Shown here: positions 7,766-15,897 of the stretch, piece by piece | Layout of the letters: the number at the start of each line of letters is the position of its first letter | How positions within the stretch are numbered: the first letter of the stretch is position 1 | DNA from: Oscillospiraceae bacterium | GTDB lineage: Bacteria; Bacillota; Clostridia; Oscillospirales; Oscillospiraceae | Length of the DNA: 45,227 bases | Reading direction: 5' to 3' | Assembly (NCBI GenBank): GCA_902768805.1 | Contig: CACXMX010000013.1 | Coordinates: 1-45,227, forward strand | Translations under genes and position numbers: made by a program | Notes under the pieces: model-generated | What the model saw: only the letters and a program-made list of their open reading frames with translations | Told to the model about the DNA's origin: nothing | Database searches by the model: none

Positions 7766-8143
7766 ATGAGAGCAGTTGTCATGCGCGTCAACGGCGCTGA
7801 GGTCACGAGAACAGGCACAGGCGAGACTTTGGGCAGGATCGGAAAGGGGTTTCTGGTGCTGCTGGGTGTTCGCGTAGGCGACACCGAAAAGGAAGCCGAC
7901 AGGATCGCGGACAAGATCTGCGGGCTGAGGATCTTTGAGGACGCCGACGGCAAAATGAACATCAACCCCAAGGACGCGGGCGCCGAGCTGCTGATCGTAA
8001 GCCAGTTCACTCTGTGGGCGGACGCCCGGTCACGCAGGCCGGGCTTTACGGACGCGGCCCGTCCCGAGTTCGGCGCGGATATGCAGGTGCGGAGCGTCAA
8101 CGACGGACCTGTTACGATCCTTCTGGATACCAGAGAGCTGTAA
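7766..8143 (+). CDS. dtd: D-aminoacyl-tRNA deacylase with an internal deletion
   Basis: 125 residues against the usual 145-150. Dtd removes D-amino acids and glycine wrongly attached to tRNAs. The N-terminus ([14 protein letters not shown]), the SQFTLWAD active-site motif (near 79-86) and the C-terminal NDGPVT motif are intact. Between [10 protein letters not shown] and FGADMQV, however, about 24 residues that normally form a helix and loop (E-AxxLYxxFVxxLR-type sequence ending in a Gly) are missing. The frame is kept. The gene follows relA by 23 nt and ends at a strong terminator. Whether the short form folds and works cannot be judged from sequence. Confidence 0.9.
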   Translation: MRAVVMRVNGAEVTRTGTGETLGRIGKGFLVLLGVRVGDTEKEADRIADKICGLRIFEDADGKMNINPKDAGAELLIVSQFTLWADARSRRPGFTDAARPEFGADMQVRSVNDGPVTILLDTREL

Positions 8144-8168
8144 TAAGCGCGTTCTTTTTCGAATAAGG

Positions 8169-8204
8169 AAAACCGCCGACGATGCCGTCGGCGGTTTTCG
8201 TTTT
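8169..8204. terminator. Bidirectional terminator between dtd and the COG0523 genes
   Basis: A perfect 12-bp stem (8169-8180 with 8187-8198) with a 6-nt loop, followed by TTTT-C-G-TTTT on the plus strand. AAAA on the 5' side also gives a U-run for the converging minus-strand gene. Confidence 0.85.
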
Positions 8205-8212
8205 GCCCGGTA

Positions 8213-9172
8213 TCAGAAGAATGTGGCCACTTCCTTGGCCGGAACGGCACAGGGGATGATCTTCCGTACGTGCAGCACCGGACCCGGGCCCTCGTACACC
8301 TCGGGAAGATTACGGATATCCACCCGCGCGGTGACCTCATACCAGCTCATGTTGCTGACGGATTTCACATCCTTCCACTCGCTGAGCAGAGGGAGAAACC
8401 GGATGTCGTTGGCGCAGCAGGTCATCACCTCGCGGCCGAAGTAGAAATACCCGGGCTTCAGACTGCGGGACTTGCTCACGGTACGGCCCTTCAGACGGAC
8501 CACCTTGTCGCGGTATTTGTCCGGCTGGTCCATGATATCCTGCAGGAAGATCGCGTAGTCGTCGTCGGCGATCTCAACGACCGGCGCGTTCAGGTCGTAG
8601 GGGAGAGGGATCTCAATGTCGTCGTAGGTGATCTTGCCGTCGGGGGTCTCAAAGGCGATGTCGCAGCGGCGGTTTGTGGCGCGCACGATGACGTGCGCCT
8701 GCATTTTCAGATCCTCGTCCCCTTCGGGAAAGCGGTTGAACACAACGAGCTCGCAGCTCTGCAGCTTATCCACCATGAGCTGGCGCATATTGTTGTTGTA
8801 GTTAAGAAAGGTCGTGGAGTCTACGAACATGAACTCCTGCGCCACCACCCATTCGGGCGGCATGGAGCTGTAGAGCGAGTCGAGCATCCACATGCCGTTG
8901 TATTCCACGATCACGTAGGAGGCGCGGTGCTTTTTCAGCAGAGCCGCCAGGTTTTCCGTGGTGAGCTCGGACTCGTCCTCGATGACTTCCATGAAGATGT
9001 TCGGAGCGGCGAATTCGTCCGGAGCGTATTCCTCGATGCCCTCTTCGCATACCAGAAGAAGCATGCGGTCGCCGTTGTTGAAGGTGCTGTCCTGCAGCGT
9101 CTCCTGGGCGAATTTGGTTTTCCCGGATTCCAGGAAGCCGGTAAAGAGATAGACGGGTACCTGTTTGGGCAT
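8213..9172 (-). CDS. COG0523/CobW-type P-loop GTPase fused to a DUF1980 (YcgQ/TIGR03943)-like C-terminal domain
   Basis: 319 residues. The N-terminus has a CobW-type P-loop, TGFLESGKT (about 11-19), after a hydrophobic strand. A Walker-B-like VIVEYNG follows near 88-94, while the guanine-specificity motif is weak (FNRFPEG). The C-terminal 110 residues match the DUF1980 pattern: a run FLQDIMDQPDKYRDKVVRLKG, then REVMTCCANDI with the adjacent cysteines typical of that domain, then a strand-rich end. COG0523 proteins are metallochaperones/GTPases, and DUF1980 proteins often sit with COG0523 in zinc-regulated loci, so a single-chain fusion of the two is notable. It is downstream of, and probably co-transcribed with, the His-rich GTPase (15-nt gap). 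Confidence 0.8.
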   Translation of the reverse strand: MPKQVPVYLFTGFLESGKTKFAQETLQDSTFNNGDRMLLLVCEEGIEEYAPDEFAAPNIFMEVIEDESELTTENLAALLKKHRASYVIVEYNGMWMLDSLYSSMPPEWVVAQEFMFVDSTTFLNYNNNMRQLMVDKLQSCELVVFNRFPEGDEDLKMQAHVIVRATNRRCDIAFETPDGKITYDDIEIPLPYDLNAPVVEIADDDYAIFLQDIMDQPDKYRDKVVRLKGRTVSKSRSLKPGYFYFGREVMTCCANDIRFLPLLSEWKDVKSVSNMSWYEVTARVDIRNLPEVYEGPGPVLHVRKIIPCAVPAKEVATFF

Positions 9173-9187
9173 GGTTTTCGCTCCTTT

Positions 9188-10216
9188 TTACGCGTTGAAA
9201 AGCTCGGCCACGGCGTCTTCTTTGAGTTCGGCGCCGATCACGCACAGACGCCCTGTCACGCCCGCGCTGCCGCGCCGGATATCGATCTCGCCGGGAGTGT
9301 AGTCGAAGTGGAACCATTCGCCTTCCGCGGCGTCCACGATGCCTTTGGCGCGCAGCACATGACCGTAGCGGAACGAGTCCGACAGATCTTCCAGCTTTTC
9401 CCGCAGGCTTTCTTCGGTGAACTTCTTCGCCGTTTCCAGTCCCCAGGAGGTGAACACCTCGTCGGCGTCGTGATCTCCGTCGTGGTGATGATGGTGATGA
9501 TGCTCGTGCTCATGTTCGTGCTCATGCTCATGCTCGTGCTCATGTTCATGTTCATGTTCATGCTCGTGTTCATGCTCATCCTCGTGCTCGCGCTCTATGC
9601 TTTCCAGCGCGGCGGCAAGAGTATCGCGACGCTCGAGAGCCGACAGAATCTGTTCGCCGCTCAGCTCCTCCCAAGGGGTGGTGATGATCACTGCGCCGGG
9701 ATTCTTCCCGCGCAGAAGCTCCACGCATTTAGCGATCTTGTCCGCGCTCATGCCGCCGGTACGGCTGAGAATGATGCACCCGGCGGATTCTACCTGATTG
9801 TTGAAGAATTCGCCGAAATTGCGCATATACATTTTGGCCTTGGCCGCGTCCACAACGGTGCCCAGCGCGTTGATGACCAGATCGGCGCCCTCCACCTGTT
9901 CCACGGCGGTCACGATATCCGAAAGCTTTCCCACGCCCGAGGGCTCGATCAGGATGCGGTCGGGAGCGAAACGGTCCACCACCTCGCGCATGGAGGCGCG
10001 GAAATCGCCGGTCAGGGAGCAGCAGATGCAGCCGGAGTTCATTTCGGTCACCTCAATGCCGGCCTCCTGCATGAAGCCGCCGTCGATGCCGATCTCGCCG
10101 AATTCGTTCTCGATCAGAACCAGCTTCTCGCCCTTATAGGCTTCCTTGATCAGTTTTTTGATAAGAGTCGTCTTTCCGGCTCCGAGAAAGCCGGAAAACA
10201 CATCGATTTTTGTCAT
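9188..10216 (-). CDS. CobW/COG0523-family GTPase with a long Glu-His metal-binding tract
   Basis: 342 residues. It has the P-loop GFLGAGKTT (9-17), the invariant metal-binding GCICCS (62-67; CxCC) and a Walker-B/switch EPSGVG (91-96), followed by a low-complexity run of alternating Glu and His ending in seven His (about 209-250), then a CobW C-terminal domain. The nucleotide-base motif NKxD is replaced by SRTGG near 151. Family members hydrolyse GTP while delivering Zn or Co to client enzymes, and His-rich loops bind or store Zn, Ni or Co. The tract is coded by a near-perfect microsatellite at 9481-9590 that could change length by slippage. The upstream AT-rich region holds TATAAT near 10254-10260 on the minus strand but no clear -35. 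Confidence 0.9.
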   Translation of the reverse strand: MTKIDVFSGFLGAGKTTLIKKLIKEAYKGEKLVLIENEFGEIGIDGGFMQEAGIEVTEMNSGCICCSLTGDFRASMREVVDRFAPDRILIEPSGVGKLSDIVTAVEQVEGADLVINALGTVVDAAKAKMYMRNFGEFFNNQVESAGCIILSRTGGMSADKIAKCVELLRGKNPGAVIITTPWEELSGEQILSALERRDTLAAALESIEREHEDEHEHEHEHEHEHEHEHEHEHEHEHEHHHHHHHDGDHDADEVFTSWGLETAKKFTEESLREKLEDLSDSFRYGHVLRAKGIVDAAEGEWFHFDYTPGEIDIRRGSAGVTGRLCVIGAELKEDAVAELFNA

Positions 10217-10295
10217 GATACGGTCCCTTCTGTGTTATTGGATTCTAAAAATATATTATATCATGCCAGTCAAGAGCCGATTGCCGCCGCTATGA

Positions 10296-10324
10296 TTGCT
10301 TTTTCACGCCTGTTGTGCTATAGT
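10296..10324 (+). promoter_or_regulatory. Promoter of the ABC exporter operon
   Basis: -35 TTGCTT (10296-10301), 17-bp spacer, -10 TATAGT (10319-10324). The start point near 10331 leaves a 25-nt leader before the ATG at 10356 and excludes the earlier in-frame ATG at 10296. Confidence 0.65.
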
Positions 10325-10355
10325 GGGAACAATCTGTGTATTTACGGTGGTATCC

Positions 10356-12161
10356 ATGGACAAAACGGCTTCCCGCTCCCGGACGCGGCGTACCCTGCGC
10401 CTGCTGCTCCGGGGCAGCGGATGGTATTTCTTTATCTGTATCCTCTCCGGCACGCTGCTTACGGTGTGCGATCTTGTCATCCCCCAGGTCATCCGCGTCA
10501 CGGTGGACTCGGTGATCGGGAACGCCCCGCCCGCTCTGGGCGGACCGGCGCTGCGGATCCTGGATCTCATGGGCGGCGCGGAGGGACTGCGCGCCCATAT
10601 GTGGCGCATCGCGGTATTCCTGGGCGCTTTGGGGCTTCTGGGCGCGATGTTCCGCTACCTTTCCGGCGTAACCAACGCGATGGCGGGGGAGACGCTGGTA
10701 AAAACAGCCCGGGACGCGCTCTATCATCACATCCAGCGCCTCCCCTGGGCCTGGCATTCCAGGAATCCGACGGGCGACATCATCCAGCGCTGCACATCGG
10801 ACGTTGAGCGCGTCAAGACCTTTTTCCAGGAGCAGTTCGTCATCACCTTCCGCCTGGTGGTGACCATCCTGCTGGCGCTGGCCTGCATGCTCACGATGAA
10901 CGCGAAGCTCTCGCTGGTGGCGCTCGTGATGCTGCCGATCGTTATCGCCTATTCCCTTCATTTCTACAACCGCATCCGGGATGAGTTCACCGAATGCGAC
11001 GAGAACGAGGGGATCCTTTCCACCATCGCTCAGGAGAATCTCACCGGCGTACGCGTGGTAAAGGCTTTCGGCAGAGAGAACTTCGAACGGGAACGCTTTG
11101 AGAAGCAGAACGTGTATTACACCGGGCTGTGGGTGGGCCTTCTCCGGGATATGTCCGTTTTCTGGTCGGTGGGCGACCTTACGAGCTGCCTGCAGATCAT
11201 GCTGGTGGTCGTGTTCGGCACGGTGCTGTGCGTCCGCGGCGAAATGACCGGCGGAGAATTCATCTCCTTTGCCGTGTACAACGCCATGCTCATCGGCCCC
11301 GTGCGGCGGCTGGGCAGGCTGATCAGCGAGATGAGCAAGATGGGCGTGTCTCTGAACCGCCTCGGCGAGGTCCTTTCCGCCGAGCCGGAGCAGGACGTGC
11401 CCGACGCGGTCACCGCGCCGATGGACCGGGATATACATTTTGAGAACGTCAGCTTCCGCTACTCCGAGGACCAGCCCGAGGTGCTCCGCGGCGTATCCTT
11501 CACCATCCCCGCCGGAAAGAGCTTCGGGATCCTCGGCGGAACGGGATCGGGCAAGAGCACGCTTCTGGCGTTGCTGTGCCGCCTTTACGCCCCCACGGAG
11601 GGCGAGATCCTTGTGGGCGACACGCCTCTCGCCCGCATGCGGGCAAAGTGGGTGCGCGAGAACGTGGGCGTCGTGCTGCAGGAGCCGTTTTTGTTTTCCC
11701 GCAGTGTGGAGGAAAACATCGGCGTATGCGGAGCGGACGCCGAGGCCGTGCGCGCAGCGGCGGTCACCGCGTGTATCGACGGGGATATCTCCCGCTTCGC
11801 CAACGGCTACGAGACTGTGGTGGGCGAGCGGGGCGTCACTCTCTCCGGCGGACAGAAGCAGCGCATCGCCATCGCGCGCATGCTCACAAAAAAGACCCCG
11901 GTCATCGTGTTCGACGACTCTCTTTCCGCTGTGGACACCGAAACCGATGAGCGCATCCGCGCCGCGCTGAAGCGGGACCTGGAGGGGTCCACCACCATTA
12001 TCGTATCCCACCGGATCACCACGCTTCTGGACTGCGACAGCGTGCTGGTGCTGGAAAAGGGCCGGGTATCCCAGCTGGGGTCTCCGAAGGACCTGCTCGC
12101 CCGGGAGGGCATATTCCGCCGCATTTTCGAACTGCAGATGGCCGTGGGAGAGGAGGACTGA
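10356..12161 (+). CDS. Heterodimeric ABC exporter, half-transporter with the degenerate Walker B
   Basis: 601 residues: an N-terminal six-helix exporter membrane domain (about 20-320) and a C-terminal ATPase. The ATPase shows Walker A GGTGSGKST (394-402), Q-loop LQEPFLFS (441-448), signature LSGGQKQR (496-503) and Walker B VIVFDDS (516-522). The catalytic glutamate after Walker B is aspartate here, the mark of the inactive ATP site in BmrC/LmrC/TM287-type heterodimers. Such pumps export drugs, lipids or peptides at the cytoplasmic membrane. I chose ATG 10356 because an upstream ATG lies inside the promoter; GGTGG precedes it. The partner begins 3 nt after the stop. The substrate cannot be inferred. 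Confidence 0.92.
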   Translation: MDKTASRSRTRRTLRLLLRGSGWYFFICILSGTLLTVCDLVIPQVIRVTVDSVIGNAPPALGGPALRILDLMGGAEGLRAHMWRIAVFLGALGLLGAMFRYLSGVTNAMAGETLVKTARDALYHHIQRLPWAWHSRNPTGDIIQRCTSDVERVKTFFQEQFVITFRLVVTILLALACMLTMNAKLSLVALVMLPIVIAYSLHFYNRIRDEFTECDENEGILSTIAQENLTGVRVVKAFGRENFERERFEKQNVYYTGLWVGLLRDMSVFWSVGDLTSCLQIMLVVVFGTVLCVRGEMTGGEFISFAVYNAMLIGPVRRLGRLISEMSKMGVSLNRLGEVLSAEPEQDVPDAVTAPMDRDIHFENVSFRYSEDQPEVLRGVSFTIPAGKSFGILGGTGSGKSTLLALLCRLYAPTEGEILVGDTPLARMRAKWVRENVGVVLQEPFLFSRSVEENIGVCGADAEAVRAAAVTACIDGDISRFANGYETVVGERGVTLSGGQKQRIAIARMLTKKTPVIVFDDSLSAVDTETDERIRAALKRDLEGSTTIIVSHRITTLLDCDSVLVLEKGRVSQLGSPKDLLAREGIFRRIFELQMAVGEED

Positions 12162-12164
12162 GCT

Positions 12165-13979
12165 GTGGAAACGACAAAAAAGACTCACCTCCCGCTTTTC
12201 GGGATCAAAAAGCTCTTCCCGTATCTGCGTTCGTACAGGGGCCTGCTTTTCTGGATGGTGCTCATGGGACTCTACGGCAGCGCCATGGACGCGGTGATCC
12301 CGCTGTTCCAGCGCTACGCCATCAACCGCTTTATTGCCGACGGCGTGCTGGACGGGATGGGGCTGTTCGTCGTGCTGTACCTGCTCGTCATCGTCACGCA
12401 GGTGATCTCCAACTATATCTCCGTATTCGGAGCGTGCCGTCTGGAAATGTATATGGACCGGGATCTGCGCCGCGCGGCATTCAACCACCTGCAGACGCTC
12501 TCCTTCTCGTATTTCAATCAGAACAGCGTGGGCTACATTCACGCCCGCGTCATGTCCGATACGGAGAGGATCTCCGGAACGATGGCCTGGGACATGATGG
12601 ACGGGGTGTGGAACCTGTCGTATCTGGGCTGCGTGATCGTGATGATGCTCGCGCTGGACTGGAAGCTTGCGCTGTGCGTGATGATCGTGGTACCGGTCCT
12701 GCTGATCTCGTCGATCTGGTTCCAGAAAAAGCTGGTGGTGCTCCAGCGCAGGGTCCGCGAGCAGAATTCCCGCATTACCGGCGCCTTCAACGAGGGCATC
12801 ACCGGCGCCCCGACGGTCAAATCCCTGGTCCTGGAGGATAAGATGGGCCGCGAGTTCGACGCGCTCACCTCCGAAATGCGCGCAGTGAGCGTTCGCACCA
12901 TGCATTTCCGCTCGCTGTTTATGGCCACCACCTCCTTCGCGGCTTCGGCGGCTCTCTCCCTGGTGCTCTGGCGGGGCGGAATCATCACCAGAAGCGGTGT
13001 GATGCTTATCGGTACGCTGACCGTGTTCATGAACTACGCTCAGGGCATGATGGAGCCCATCCAGTGGCTGGTGCGGGCGATCTCGGATCTGGTGAATGTT
13101 CAGGTCAATATCGAGCGGTTCACCCACCTGACGGAGACGGAGTCCGACGTGCGCGACACGCCGGAGGTGGAAGCGGTCTACGGAGACGCCTTCTCCCCGA
13201 AAAAGGAAAACTGGGAGCCTCTTCACGGCGACGTGGAGTTCCGGGACGTCACCTTCCGATATCCCGACGGAGACGAGAACATTCTGGAGCATTTTGACCT
13301 GAAGATACCGCAGGGGACCAACGTGGCCATCGTGGGAGAGACCGGCGCGGGCAAATCCACGCTGGTCAATCTGGTGTGCCGCTTCTTCGAGCCCACGGAC
13401 GGAGCGGTGCTCATAGACGGGCGGGACGCGCGGGAGCGCAGTCAGCTCTGGCTCCACTCCAACATCGGCTACGTGCTGCAGACGCCCCACCTGTTCTCCG
13501 GAACGGTGCTGGAAAACCTGCGCTACGGCAAGCCGGACGCGACCATGGAGGAGATCGAGGCCGCTGTGAAGGCCGTCTCCGCCGAGAGCATCATCGAGCG
13601 CCTGCCCGAGGGCTACGACAGTCAGGTGGGAGAGGGCGGCAACAGCCTTTCCACCGGTGAGAAGCAGCTGTTGAGCTTCGCCCGCGCCCTGCTGGCCGAT
13701 CCGCGCATATTCGTGCTTGACGAAGCGACCTCCAGCGTGGACACGGTCACGGAGCGGCTGATCCAGAACGCCATCGAAAAAGTCATGACCGGGCGCACCT
13801 CCTTTGTGATCGCCCATCGTCTCTCCACGATCCGCCGTTCGGACCTGATCCTGGTGGTCAGCGACGGAAAAATCGTGGAGCGGGGCACCCACAGGGAACT
13901 CATGGACGCGAAAGGGACCTATTACGGCCTTTACACCAGGCAGTACCGGGAGGAACAGATGCGCGCGGCGCTCGGCTGA
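12165..13979 (+). CDS. Heterodimeric ABC exporter, half-transporter with the catalytic glutamate
   Basis: 604 residues beginning with GTG, with GAGGAGG just upstream inside the end of the partner gene. Membrane domain to about 330, then an ATPase with Walker A GETGAGKST (near 391-399), Q-loop LQTPHLFSG, Walker B IFVLDEATSSVD (glutamate present) and signature LSTGEKQ in place of LSGGQ. The non-canonical signature here and the Asp Walker B in the partner fall in the same composite ATP site. The complex is therefore predicted to have one canonical and one degenerate site, the BmrCD/LmrCD arrangement. A perfect 18-bp terminator follows the stop. Confidence 0.93.
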   Translation: METTKKTHLPLFGIKKLFPYLRSYRGLLFWMVLMGLYGSAMDAVIPLFQRYAINRFIADGVLDGMGLFVVLYLLVIVTQVISNYISVFGACRLEMYMDRDLRRAAFNHLQTLSFSYFNQNSVGYIHARVMSDTERISGTMAWDMMDGVWNLSYLGCVIVMMLALDWKLALCVMIVVPVLLISSIWFQKKLVVLQRRVREQNSRITGAFNEGITGAPTVKSLVLEDKMGREFDALTSEMRAVSVRTMHFRSLFMATTSFAASAALSLVLWRGGIITRSGVMLIGTLTVFMNYAQGMMEPIQWLVRAISDLVNVQVNIERFTHLTETESDVRDTPEVEAVYGDAFSPKKENWEPLHGDVEFRDVTFRYPDGDENILEHFDLKIPQGTNVAIVGETGAGKSTLVNLVCRFFEPTDGAVLIDGRDARERSQLWLHSNIGYVLQTPHLFSGTVLENLRYGKPDATMEEIEAAVKAVSAESIIERLPEGYDSQVGEGGNSLSTGEKQLLSFARALLADPRIFVLDEATSSVDTVTERLIQNAIEKVMTGRTSFVIAHRLSTIRRSDLILVVSDGKIVERGTHRELMDAKGTYYGLYTRQYREEQMRAALG

Positions 13980-13994
13980 CCGCCAAACGAAACG

Positions 13995-14035
13995 AAAAGC
14001 ACCCCGGAGAAACGATGTTTCTCCGGGGTGCTTTT
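13995..14035. terminator. Bidirectional terminator, 18-bp perfect stem
   Basis: 13995-14012 pairs with 14018-14035 around a 5-nt loop. The arms begin and end with AAAA/TTTT, so it can end both the exporter operon and the converging flavoprotein gene. Confidence 0.9.
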
Positions 14036-14045
14036 CATGATCCGC

Positions 14046-14576
14046 TCAGAGCGCTTTGCCCAGCTCGTATGCCTCGCGGATCTTCTCTTCCGCCGTGTCC
14101 CGGGACACGATCAGAACGTCCTGACGCGCGAAGCCCATGCCTTCAAACGGGCGGCACATCTCGTCGTAGTGTTCGCGGTACGCCGGATTGTCCGGCGATC
14201 CCTGAGCGAAGAAAGCGTAAAACTTCTTGCCGGGTTCGATTTTCAGCTTGCGGTCTCCTCCGGACAGACAGTAATGCCGGTTCATGAAGGTCCACGCCTC
14301 TCCCTGGGCGTAGCCCATATAGTTGGCCGCACCGAGCACAACGGCTCCCGCCTCGGGCAGAAGCTCAAAATAGCGGGCGAGAACGTCCTTCTGCACGCAC
14401 AGACCGGCGCCCTCTTTTTTGCAGGCCTGGCATCCGATGCATCCGCGCAGATCCCGGTCGAGCCGGATCAGCTCGGTCTCATGGCCGGCCTCCGCCGCGC
14501 CCTTCAGAAAAGCCTCCACCGCTTTCAGAGAATTGCTCCGGGCAAGACAGCTGCAGGCAACGCCGATTACTTTCAT
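14046..14576 (-). CDS. Iron-sulfur flavoprotein (NADPH-dependent FMN reductase fold)
   Basis: 176 residues. The flavodoxin-like start MKVIGVACSCLARSNS provides an FMN phosphate loop. It is followed by a compact cysteine motif at Cys46, 49, 52 and 60 (C-x2-C-x2-C-x7-C), the 4Fe-4S ligand set of archaeal/clostridial iron-sulfur flavoproteins. AANYMGYAQGEAWTFMNR (near 84-101) fits the flavin-binding region. These proteins move electrons, often to cope with oxygen or in methyl/acetyl metabolism. AAAGGAGAA precedes the ATG. The gene lies 69 nt downstream of a URO-D-type methyltransferase on the same strand, separated by a hairpin, so read-through co-expression is possible. The redox partner is unknown. 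Confidence 0.88.
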   Translation of the reverse strand: MKVIGVACSCLARSNSLKAVEAFLKGAAEAGHETELIRLDRDLRGCIGCQACKKEGAGLCVQKDVLARYFELLPEAGAVVLGAANYMGYAQGEAWTFMNRHYCLSGGDRKLKIEPGKKFYAFFAQGSPDNPAYREHYDEMCRPFEGMGFARQDVLIVSRDTAEEKIREAYELGKAL

Positions 14577-14607
14577 GGTGATTCTCCTTTCCTAACACGG
14601 TGAGAGA

Positions 14608-14637
14608 CAATGCCCCGATCCGCAGATCGGGGCATTG
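14608..14637 (-). terminator. Hairpin between the URO-D gene and the flavoprotein gene
   Basis: A perfect 13-bp stem (14608-14620 with 14625-14637) with a 4-nt loop. On the minus strand only a weak pyrimidine run follows, so it may be an attenuating or processing hairpin rather than a full stop. Confidence 0.6.
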
Positions 14638-14645
14638 CCGGTATG

Positions 14646-15692
14646 TCAGTCGTCGATGGGGTAGCCGTAAACTTTCTTGCCGTAGTAGTAGACCTCGTCG
14701 CGCAGGATCTGATAGGCCCGGCGGACAGCGTCCTCCTGACCCTTCTGGCCGAGAGGCCAGCCGGCGAAGGCATAGCCGCCGCCCGGAGAGTATTTGTCGA
14801 TGGTGTTGCGGACGTCCTGACGGAGCGCCTCTTCGTCAAAGTCGGGGAAGCCCTTGGGGATGTGGTCGCCCCAGCCCCAGCAGCCCATGAAGGTCATCTT
14901 GCCCTTGTACTTCTCCTTGAGCATCAGGATGTCGTTGACCTCCTGCGAGGGCTCGGTCATCTCCACGCCGAAATCCACCATGAAGTCGAGGAACTGCTCT
15001 TCCTTGCCGCAGTTGTGGAAGGTCACGGGGATGCCGTTGTCCTGAGCGGGCTTGGAGAGCCGCTTGTAAATGGGCAGGAATACCTCTTCATATGTCTCGG
15101 GGGAGAAGAAGGGCATCATCTTCGCACAGGTATCGTCGCCCATGGACCATACATCGGGCTGGAACACCTCGAACAGCTTGGTGAAATGGGGCTCCATGAA
15201 GTCCACCATGGCGTTGAGCATGGCGGAGACCTCGTCGGGGTCCTCGGCCAGGGCCATCAGGCCGCCCTCGAAGCCCATCAAAGCCACCAGCACCTGGAAA
15301 GGCATCAGCTCGGGGCCGACCTTCAGCGCGGTCTGGGAGCGGTCCACGCGCGTCAGGGTATCCTGATATACCTTTTCCAGATCAACATCTTTTACCTTGG
15401 GCCATTTGATCACCTTGGTCCACTGGCTGATGTCCTCGAGAGTGACGACGGAGGTGTCGGGCATCATTGCGGCCAGGTTTTCCGGGGCCGCGTAGGGCAC
15501 GCCCCAGATATCCGTGAAACGGCCGTCCTCCCGGGGCTCGGCAGCTTCAAACATCTGTATCATCGCGCCTGTGCAGGGGTTTTCTCCCTTATAGGGGTCT
15601 CCCATCAGACTGTAGAAGGGGACATACTCCGGCATCCCGCCGTGACGAAGCTTAAGAAAGTTCTCTTTCGGTGTGACTCTTGCTTTTCCCAT
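14646..15692 (-). CDS. Uroporphyrinogen decarboxylase-family protein, probable corrinoid methyltransferase (copy 1)
   Basis: 348 residues with the URO-D barrel fold signature of the MtaA/CmuA/veratrol-methyltransferase branch rather than HemE. TFHNCGKEE gives H226-x-C228, the Zn-binding His-x-Cys of methylcobamide methyltransferases; the HemE N-terminal RQAGRYLPEY-type motif is absent. MGCWGWGDHIPKGFPDFDEE (about 269-288) and YSPGGGYAFAG near 304-314 fit the late barrel strands. Such enzymes move methyl groups between a corrinoid protein and CoM, tetrahydrofolate or a methoxylated substrate. No corrinoid-binding protein is in the window. It is about three-quarters identical by eye to the next upstream gene, so this is a tandem duplication. 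AAAGGAGGA precedes the ATG. Confidence 0.85.
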   Translation of the reverse strand: MGKARVTPKENFLKLRHGGMPEYVPFYSLMGDPYKGENPCTGAMIQMFEAAEPREDGRFTDIWGVPYAAPENLAAMMPDTSVVTLEDISQWTKVIKWPKVKDVDLEKVYQDTLTRVDRSQTALKVGPELMPFQVLVALMGFEGGLMALAEDPDEVSAMLNAMVDFMEPHFTKLFEVFQPDVWSMGDDTCAKMMPFFSPETYEEVFLPIYKRLSKPAQDNGIPVTFHNCGKEEQFLDFMVDFGVEMTEPSQEVNDILMLKEKYKGKMTFMGCWGWGDHIPKGFPDFDEEALRQDVRNTIDKYSPGGGYAFAGWPLGQKGQEDAVRRAYQILRDEVYYYGKKVYGYPIDD

Positions 15693-15847
15693 GATCGTAC
15701 TCCTCCTTTACGATGAGCGGATTTGTAATGATTGCACGCTATTATTGTATAACGGAGGAGCGTTCGCGGATAGTTGCCGGGAGCACAAAGATTGCCCGCC
15801 TTTCCTGCGGTTTTCTTGTACGAATACGGCTCGGGCCGGCAGTGACG

Positions 15848-15880
15848 AAAAAAAGACCGCCGCGGTTTTGCCGCGGCGGC
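15848..15880 (-). terminator. Terminator of URO-D copy 2
   Basis: A 9-bp GC stem (15857-15865 with 15871-15879) with loop TTTTG, followed on the minus strand by a 7-base T-run (complement of 15848-15854). Confidence 0.85.
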
Positions 15881-15897
15881 CGGGAAAAAACGCTGGA

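Noticed and set aside
10296..10355. Earlier ATG for the first exporter gene
   Set aside because: It lies within the -35 box of a good promoter, so it would not be in the transcript.
10290..13892. A 1200-codon open frame antisense to the ABC exporter genes
   Set aside because: The plus strand encodes two complete ABC half-transporters. The antisense product has no recognisable domain.
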